Below are positions 13,201 to 22,300 of a DNA stretch of 24,659 nucleotides, in pieces. This DNA comes from Baffinella frigidus. Lineage: Eukaryota; Cryptophyceae; Cryptomonadales; Baffinellaceae. The translations under genes were made by a program, and so were the position numbers. Positions within the stretch are counted from its first letter, which is position 1. Every line of letters starts with the position of its first letter. The stretch is taken from contig MU647274.1 in assembly GCA_026770585.1 (NCBI GenBank), positions 34,512 through 59,170 of the forward strand, given 5' to 3'. A model generated the notes under the pieces. It did no database searches. It was not told where the DNA came from and was given only the letters and a program-made list of their open reading frames with translations.

Positions 13201-16200
13201 TTTAGGGTTTAGTGTTGAGTGTTTAGTGTTTAGGGTTTAGGGTGAGGGGTTCGGGGTGGGGGTCTAGGGGTGAAAGTTGTGCACCTCGACGCCTTCCATG
13301 ACGCTGCCCCTCGCCGCGAGCTGCTGCGCCACCTGCAAATTGATGGTCAAAGTGATGGTCAAATTGATGGTCAAAGTGATGGTCAAAGTGATGGTCAAAT
13401 TGATGGTCAAATTGATGGTCAAATTGATGGCCAAAGTGATGGTCAAAGTGATGATCAAATTGATGGTCAAAGTGATGGTCCGCCGACAGAGAGAGAGAGT
13501 GAGTTCTTGATCGACGACCAACTGGTCCGGATCCGCTTCATCATGGCTCAGATTGTCGTCCGTCGACAACCCTCGCGCGTCAGCCCCTCCCTCCTCGGCA
13601 GGGCGCAACACCTGGAAGGCGAGGGCGGTGGCGAGGGTGCCGCGGAGGGAGGGGCTGAGGGTTGCCGCCGACAACCCTCGCGCGTCAGCCCCTCCGTTCT
13701 CGACTTCTTCTGCTGTATCACTCACAGCCTACAAATAAAAAATATACGAGTGGCCAATGGGGAATCACCAATCTACTAGACCCTGCCTACGTCGGCACGT
13801 AATCCTGTATCGTCTTCTGCTCATCCTCCTGTGAAACTTACCACACGTGGTGTTGCAACCCATTTCTCCCCCAACGTTGCCGTTCGGCGTTAGAGCGCTG
13901 TGCAGAGAAGTTGGCCACCGGAAATAATGGAAACTCGAGAAATTGGAGCCATTTTGTCGACTTTTGAGAAATTTAGTACCATGAATTTCTCAAAGTGAAC
14001 GAAATGGCTCCAATTTCCCCATTTCCCCATTTTCCGGTGGCCAACTTCTCTGCACAGCGCTCTACACCAGCCACCAGAAGTGAACCAAATCGACGATCGC
14101 AAACGTTGAATTTCCCCTGCGGACTAAAAACTGAGCCTTTAGTCTGCAGAGGGTTTTACCACAGGCCTCACCCCCCTGATTTGGTTCTCTTCTGGTGGCT
14201 GGTGGTGACACCTTGTTGGCCACCAGAAAAGAACCACATCAGGGTGGCGAGGCCTGTGGTAAAACCACCTGCAGACTACAGGCTCAGCCTATAGTCTGCA
14301 GGGGAAACTTAACTTTTGCGATCGTCGATTTGGCTCTCTTCTGGTGGCTGGTGGTGACACCTCGTTGGCGGCCTGGCGTGCCTCGAACAGCGACGCGCTC
14401 CCCGAGAGCACTTGCGCCGCCTCGCCGATCCGGTCCTGTGGCAGGGTTCAGCCTCCCCGCGTCAGCCTGAGCAAACGCGTCAGCCAAACGAGCACACGAC
14501 ACCTGGGGACACGCCAAGAGGACGCGTGCCGATCCGGTCCTGTGTCACGCCAGGGTAGAGGTAAGATATTCATCAACACTCTCGTTCGCGCTAAAAGTGA
14601 ATAGATGGCTTATCCTGGTCCGGATTTTCAAAATCCGGACGTGTTCCGCATGGCAAGAGCTCCAATTTGAATCACGTTTGTCGTGATTCCCGGGTAGAAT
14701 CAACTTTACTCGAAGATCGTGTAGTAATGTGGAATTTCAACTTGTGACCTGGCGTAGTCAGGGTTCAGCCTCCCCGCGTCAGCCCGAGCAAACGCGTCAG
14801 CCAAACGAGCACACGACACCCCAGTCCCGCATACCCCAGTCCCGCATACACCTGGGGACACGCCAGGAGGACGCGTGCCAGCGCATCTGTTCGTCCGAAT
14901 TTGACCATCAATTTGCAGGTGGCGCAGCAGCTCGCGGAAGGGGCAGCGTCATGGAAGGCGTCGAGGTGCACAACCGTCACCCCTGGACCCCAATTGCTTT
15001 AAAGAGTTTAAGCGTCGAAGGCGCCATGTGAGCCTGCATGACACATCTACGCGGAGGTGGAGATAGAATCCATCCGGAAAATGCTGGTAAGAGCGGCCAA
15101 GATGGGGTACTGTACGTAGCACAATGCGTAAGGTATGTGCGGCGCTGACGCTGGTTGTTCGTCAATAAATTACCAATCTCGCTCTACGCGGAGACACGCA
15201 CTGCGCCGCCTCGCCGATCCGGTCCTGCCTCGCCCCTCGTCAGCCTGAGAAAACGCTTCAGCGGGCGGGGCCCGCTGTTCGTCCGAAACATCCACCGATA
15301 GCGGACAAGTCCACCGTTCGCGTTGGCTTTCGGAACGCCGTTGGCGTTGGCTTTCGGACGAAAAAGGCTCCTCCGTGGCTTTCGGACGAAAAAGGCTCCT
15401 CCGTCCTGCCTCGCCCCACGTGAGCCGCCCGGGCACACACTGAGCGAACAGTGTGTTGAGTGCGGATCGACATGCTTATCTCAGAAAACGAGTTCTAAAA
15501 CTCGTTTTCTTAAGGCAATTCCTTTACAATTTTGTCAACTTATGCGGAGACTAAAGAATAAGTTGACGAATTTGTAGGGGAATTGACTTAAGAAAACGAG
15601 TTTTAGAACTCGTTTTCTGAGATGAATGCTGTAGGTGCCGACAACGAGGGGGTGCACCGCCGCCGCCAAATCGAAGGATTCTGAGAGGGGTGTTTCACAT
15701 GGAAACACTGATGATGCGCTCGCTCTCGAGCGCAACGTTGGTGCCATCCACGCGGACACTCGAGGGCGCAGCACCTGCAGGGCGAGGGCGGTCGCGAGGG
15801 TGCGCGCCGCGGCCGGGTGGAACGTGCCGAGAGCCATCCCTGCCGCCAAGGTACGCGGGGGGTGTCACTTCACCTGTCAAGAAGTCACGTCGGGCGCACC
15901 CAAGGGTTGGGGGGGGGGGCGTGAAGGCGGGGGTTCAGTGTAAGAGGGGCAGCGGCGGCGGCGTCAGAAAGGGGTCACTTGAGCGCGTGAGGGGCTGAGC
16001 TTCCGAGCACGCGGGGCTTATCCGGGGAAACCTATTTTTCTTTAGTTTGATGGCAAGGAAAATTACTACACAATTCGTTCCCATTAGTAATATTAAAGCA
16101 TTTATGTAGTAATTTTCCTTGCCATGAAACTAAAGAAAATTAGGTTTCCCCGGATAAGGGCGGGGAGCCTGCGGCGTCGGGGGAGGCAATGGGGAGCGGC

Positions 16201-19200
16201 AGAGGCTGTTGGAGGTTGGGCGAGCTGGGGCAAGCCCTGGGAGCGCCAGTGCGAGGTCGTGGGATGGCATCGGAGCGCGGGGAGTGGTTGTCACAGGGCC
16301 TCGGGGGTACTCAGGGCGTGGGGCTGCCAGGGACATGATAGGCTGTCCTCGTCCTGGGAACTCCGTGGGAACGGCATGTCCCCGTCGGAGAGGGAGGAGG
16401 GGAATTGAACAGAGGACGGAGAGCGGAGACCCACAAAAAAAACGGGACGCTGGGGGAGCGACGCTACATGGGAAGAGGGTCGATCGCAAAAGTCGACTCC
16501 CCTGCAGCTTCGAGTCAACGTCTCGCAGAATCCTTCAAACCGTTTTTATCTCCGGAAACAGTATAAAAATACTGTTTTTGGCCACGCGTAAAGTTGATTC
16601 TCCCCTTGAAAACAAGCCACTTTTGGCGTGTTTTGTGATGATACGCCAAAAGTGGCTTGTTTTCAAGAGGGGAATCAACTTTACGCGTGGCCAAAAACAG
16701 TATTTTTATACTGTTTCCGCATATGAGTTTGGCAGAATCCTTCGATTTGACGGATTCTGCCCCTGTGGCAACTTTTGATTGACCACCGTCACGCGCTAAG
16801 TACGGAGCAGACCAGCGCGGATGGACGGAGATCAGAGGCCCACACATATACCGGGACGCTGGGGGGGGAGGGCAGAGTTATCAATGCAGGAATGATTGGC
16901 TCGGTAGACATCGGAAGGGGGCAGACCAGCGCGGATGGACGGAGATCAGAGGCCCACACATATACCGGGACGCTGGGGGGGAGATGCACTAACCGCATTC
17001 CCCCCGGATATCTGGGGGGGAAGGAACTCGGCCGCTGCTAAGTTGACGGCCGCTGCTAAGTGGTGCCGGCAGGCTGGCGGAGGGGGGGTAGAGGGGCATA
17101 CCAGCGCGGATAGCCTCCTCGGCGTCCACAGCCGCACCCAGGTCCAGCAGCGCCGCCGCTGTCAGGGTTTGGGGTTTAGGGATGAGGGTTCGGGGTGAAG
17201 GGCTCAGCCGCCGCTGCCGCGCGCGCGCGGGGGTGGGGGCGGTGAGATTCCTTGCGCAGACCCGTCCTGTGCGGTGACCTCCTCCCCCAGGAGGAGGATG
17301 TTAGGGGGTCAGGGCGCGGATGGCCTCCTAGGCGTCTAGGGCTGCCCCCAGGTCCAGCAGCGCCGCCGCTGTCAGGGTTTGGGGTTTAGGGATGAGGGTT
17401 CGGGGTGAAGGGCTCAGCCGCCGCTGCCGCGCGCGCGCGGGGGTGGGGGCGGTGAGATTCCTTGCGCAGACCCGTCCTGTGCGGTGACCTCCTCCCCCAG
17501 GAGGAGGATGTTAGGGGGTCAGGGCGCGGATGGCCTCCTAGGCGTCTAGGGCTGCCCCCAGGTCCAGCAGCGCCGCCGCTGTAGGGTTGAAGGTTCGGGG
17601 GTGAGGGTTTAGGGTTGAGCCGTTTATCTGGGGATCGACATCGGGGTGGGGGGGGGGGGGTGCGCGGGCGGTCAGGGCCAGTGCTGCGGTAAGCTGATAC
17701 GGTTCGAACAAATTCGCCGTGTCAAGTGGTGACGGAATCGGCGCGAGGGGGGCAGGGTGGAGGGGGGGCGATGCAGGTGATCGATGCAGGAATGATCGGT
17801 TCATCAGGGAACGATTTCATATGGAAACACTTATAATTTATAAACTGGATTTCAATCAAAATTACTATACGTTTGCTTTAATGTTACTAGTAAACATCGT
17901 TATGTGTGGTAATTTTCATTGAACCCAGTTTATAAATTATAAGTGTTTTCATATGAGATTGGTTAATCAAGGATTGAGTGGTTACCGAGATTGATGTAGG
18001 CCTCGACAGTAGGCTTCTCGAGCGCAAGCCGAAACATCTCCAGAGCCTCCTCCGTGTCGCCCTGATTTGAGTCAAACACATTTAAACTAAATTGGAAGCA
18101 TATTCATTTTGAATCGGGAATATATTTAATTTAAATTACCTTTTGGAAATCTTTGAGGGGTGGGTTTTGTGCTATAGTGAATGAAGCTGTGTCGAGGCTA
18201 AGATCGCAACTTTCACTCTCAAGATATGCTCTGATGGTAAGCTTCTCGAGCGCCAGCCGTCTGGATTCTGGCCCTAATTGAATTTACTTAGGGCCCTAAT
18301 TGAATTTACTTAGGGCCCTAATTAACCCTCATCCAACTCCTAAGAATAAATAGGGATTCATTTTCTTACATCTCCAGAGCCTCTTCCGTGTCGCCCTGGT
18401 CTCGTATGGAAACGGATTCATTTTAAATTCCAGACGGGGATTATCCACTCGAGACTGGAAGAGGGACTATTTTAAAAGTTTTAAGTTTACAAGTCCTTTA
18501 CAAGTGAAGAACAAAAAGAATTGTGTAGTAATTTTCACACAAATAGGGGCGTTGGTCACGTATCTCGCGGAATTCCTCGAGATACGTGACCAAGCCTGCC
18601 CGTGACTGGTACTAAATTTAACAACCCCACATTTTAAATGGTCTCATTTCTAGCCTCGAGTGGATGGAGGGGCGAGCGTCGTTGATGGATGTCAAATTTC
18701 ACACATTTCATTATCTATGGAGGGGAAAGGAAGAGGGGCGAGACCTGTTCTTTGAGCACAATGCCGAGGGGGGGGCATGCACGGTGGAGCAGGGGTAACT
18801 GGCGGAAACGGAACCGGAGACGTGTAACGGTCACGACAGTTAGAGCGAGCATCTATGGCGATGCTCGAGCGCAGAAAGCGAGAGTTTCGCTGGTAGAATT
18901 ACCCGAGGCTGCACAGCCAAGGGTACAGCGAGTGAGAGCGAGCATCAACGGTCACGACGGGGAGGCGATGGTGCTACTGGATGCGGTGGGGAGGGGGGGC
19001 TCGACGCCTTCCATGTCAGTGGAGGGGGGGGGGACCTGTTCTTTGAGGACGATGCCGAGGTTGTTGTAGAGTCCTTTTGAAATGAAAAATCCACGACCGG
19101 ATTTCCGGCTCTGGCTTCCATTCGTGTGCTTTGTTGGCTCGACAGTGGAGGGGGGGACCTGCTCTTTGAGGACGATGCCGAGGTTGTTGTAGAGCATGTT

Positions 19201-19298
19201 CCGCGACGCCGCGTCCGTCTCCGCCCGCAGCCCCTGCCGCCCAACCGTGGAGGGTTATTCAAGAGTCCGTGGAGGGTTATTCAAAAGTCGACTTTCTG

Positions 19299-19346
<48 letters not shown>

Positions 19347-22300
19347 GGCCCGGTGCAGGCATCGCTCTGATACACGCCCTGCCCGGGCGAGTCATGCGTC
19401 TTGGGGTTGTGCGGGGCGCATCTCCTAGCTTTGCCTGAGTCGATCTGGTCTCCTCGAAATGAGGAGACCGGAAGTTGATTCCCCTGGTGTGTGGTACAGA
19501 CCCGTCAACGTTTGGTCTGAAAACGATCTTATCTCAGAAAACGAGTTCTAAAACTCGTTTTCTTAAGTCAATTCCCCTACAAATTCGTCAACTTATTCTG
19601 TACTATCCGCATAAGTTGACAAATTTGTAGAGGAATTGACTTTAGAAAACGAGTTTTAGAACTCGTTTTCTGAGATAAGATCCGTCAACCCGACTGAGGC
19701 GGAGCTAGATCTCCTCGAAGGTTGCGGTGGCAGAGGCACGTTCTAGCGCTGCCTCGCTCGGGTTCACAGACTATCCTCAAGTTGACATGCTGGGTGTGCG
19801 GCACAAACCCGTCAACTTTGCAGCGGAAAAGAGCCCGGGCGCACCAAATTGGTGCGCCCAAATAGACCGAGACGGTGCGCGCCTCGGAATGTGTGGGGAT
19901 GAGCCCGGGGTTGAACTAATCGCAACGTCCGTAGTGGTTGGCAATCAGGCGAGTAGCCTCCGCGCCCGGAGGCTGTGCCTCCGGGCGTTGTCCTATCCTG
20001 ACAACTACCGCCCTATCCTGACAACTGCCGCCCTATCCTGACAACTGCCGCCCTATCCTGACAACTGCCGCCCTATCCTGCCAACTGCCGCCCTATCGCC
20101 AGGCGCTCTCACCTCCTCGAAGGCGGCGATGGCAGAGGCGCGGTCGCCCATCCGCATGTACGCCAGCCCCAGGTTGTTCAGGGGCACCTGCCGCACCCTT
20201 CGGCGGTTAGGTACTGGTCAAACCCTCAACCTAAACCCTCAATGCACTGGTCAAACCCTCAACCTAAACCCTCAATGCACTGGTCAAACTGTACTGGTCA
20301 AACCAGGCCTCAACAGGGGAACCTGCCGCACTACACGCCGCGCCATTCGGCGGTTACCTACTGGTCAAACCCCCGTTCGGCGGTTACCTACTGGTCAAAC
20401 CTCAGACCGGGGCTCGTCTCTGCTGCCGCTGACGAGAGAGAAAGGTGCGTTTATTGGATCGGAGAGAAAGGTGCGTTTATTGGACGGATCGAAACCACCT
20501 CGAGAGGGAGAGTCGCGAGGAAGCGAGTGGGACACACAAGCAGACGCAGGTGCTGTGTGTTTGCACCCTCCCACCAACCCTCACCACGCAAGAGTGGAGG
20601 GCAGAGTGCCGTGTAGTGAAAATAGCCAAATCTGGCTATTTTGAAAAGTTCATAAGTCAACATTATCCGCCGAGAAAAATCGAAATTTCGGAAAGTTGAT
20701 ACAAATTCCGTGTGAACCGACTTGTTTTCCCAGGTCAGTCTTACACTCTTGCGTGGCACGGAAGGACCAAATTGATCGATTTCGACCTGTTCCCAAAAGT
20801 TGATTTTGCACCAAGATTGGGACTCAAGTTGACACAGAGACCCCAGATCCGGGGTCTCTGCAAGGTGAATCTGAGGTCTGAACATCGACGATTCGGTCTT
20901 TTCTTGAGGGTTGGTGGAGAGGGGAGGGAGGGCAACCGGCGAGTCGGGGCGGAGGCGGGCGGCGAGCTGGAACATCTCTGCGGCGCGCGCATCCTCCCCG
21001 CCCCGCGCCAATACGTTCCCCAGCTGCGTGCACGCGAGAGACCGTTATCACGTTGCCCTTCTGGGTAACCGATAGAGTAGCAGGCCATTTATTGATACCG
21101 ACACGCTGGGACGTTCCCCAGGTGCCCGCCGCCAGAGGCAGACCGTATTGATACCAACACGGCTGCCATGCACCAACCAGGCAAACGCCGCCGACCGCAA
21201 CAAACGATCGCATGTGGAAGCAGATTCAATTGAAATCACCTCCCGCGATCTTAGGGGTGTATTGCGTACTATGGTAAAACTAGGTCGAGGCTAAGATAGA
21301 AAATTTCACCCCTAAGATAACACAAAACGGTCCTTAAAGTTGAATCTGTTTCCGCATTCGATTCGAGGCGCGCACCTTGAGGGCCGCGATGGCGAGGTTG
21401 GGGTCGAGCCGCAGCGCTTCTGACAGTGACACCTTTGCCGCCTGGCAGGACAGGGCGTCAGTTAGCAGGATAGGGCGGCAGTTGGCAGGATAGGGCGGCA
21501 ATTGACAGGATAGGGCGGCAGTTGGCAGGAGAGGGCGGTAGTTGTCAGGATAGGACAACGGTTAGCAGGATAGGGCGGCAGTTGGCAGGATAAGGCACCT
21601 GGAGGTCGCCCGCGGCCTCCTCAGCCTGCCCGCGCACCTCCCAGATGTCCGCGCCCCCAGGGAACGCCTTGCTCCCGTCCCGCGCACACGCCACCTGCCA
21701 TAAAAGTGAAAGTGGTTCAGTGTTCTTTCAAAATTGCCATAAAAGTGAAAGTGGTTCGGTGTTCTTTCAAAATTAAATCATTGGCGTTATGGGGGGGGGC
21801 TCTGGCTCCCGTCCCGCGCACATGCCACCTGGTACGCCGTCACGTTGGCTGGCTTTTATCAAGTTGACGCGCTGGGTCCGTGGTACAAATCCGTCAACTT
21901 TGGAGCGAGAAACGGCACGGCCTCGCCAGATCGGCGAGAACAACTCAGACAGAGAGAGAGCTAGGCATTCCATGGTGCAGACCACCAGGAATCCGGAGTG
22001 GACTCACCGAGGTCGTTTCCGTCATCCGATTTGCACCAGGGAGTTGCCCTGATCTCATCCGGACGAGTATTCATAATGAATACGATTTCGGGGATCTCCG
22101 ATCCGATTCTCGTGCATCTTAAGGCTCTAAATTAAGTCTAGATAGACGACTGTCTTATTTATACCCCTTAAGATATACCAAAATCGTATTCATTATGAAT
22201 ACTCCACGGGATTAGATCGGGCAACTTCTCCATGCAAATCGACCTCTGGAAACGAACTCGGTAAGTCCACTTGGGAGTCCTGGTGGGAGGCGGCGAGGCG

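Noticed and set aside
13336-13487. CRISPR-like regular repeats
   Set aside because: Units of 12 bp are contiguous without unique spacers; this is a minisatellite in a eukaryotic intron.
14446-14520. Candidate exon VSCARLADAFAQADAGRLN before exon 10
   Set aside because: Exon 9 joins exon 10 in phase and in TPR register without it. It belongs to a duplicated intron segment, though an alternative exon cannot be excluded.
15475-15626. Rho-independent terminator-like hairpins
   Set aside because: The arms are far too long, the elements are multi-copy, and the context is eukaryotic introns.
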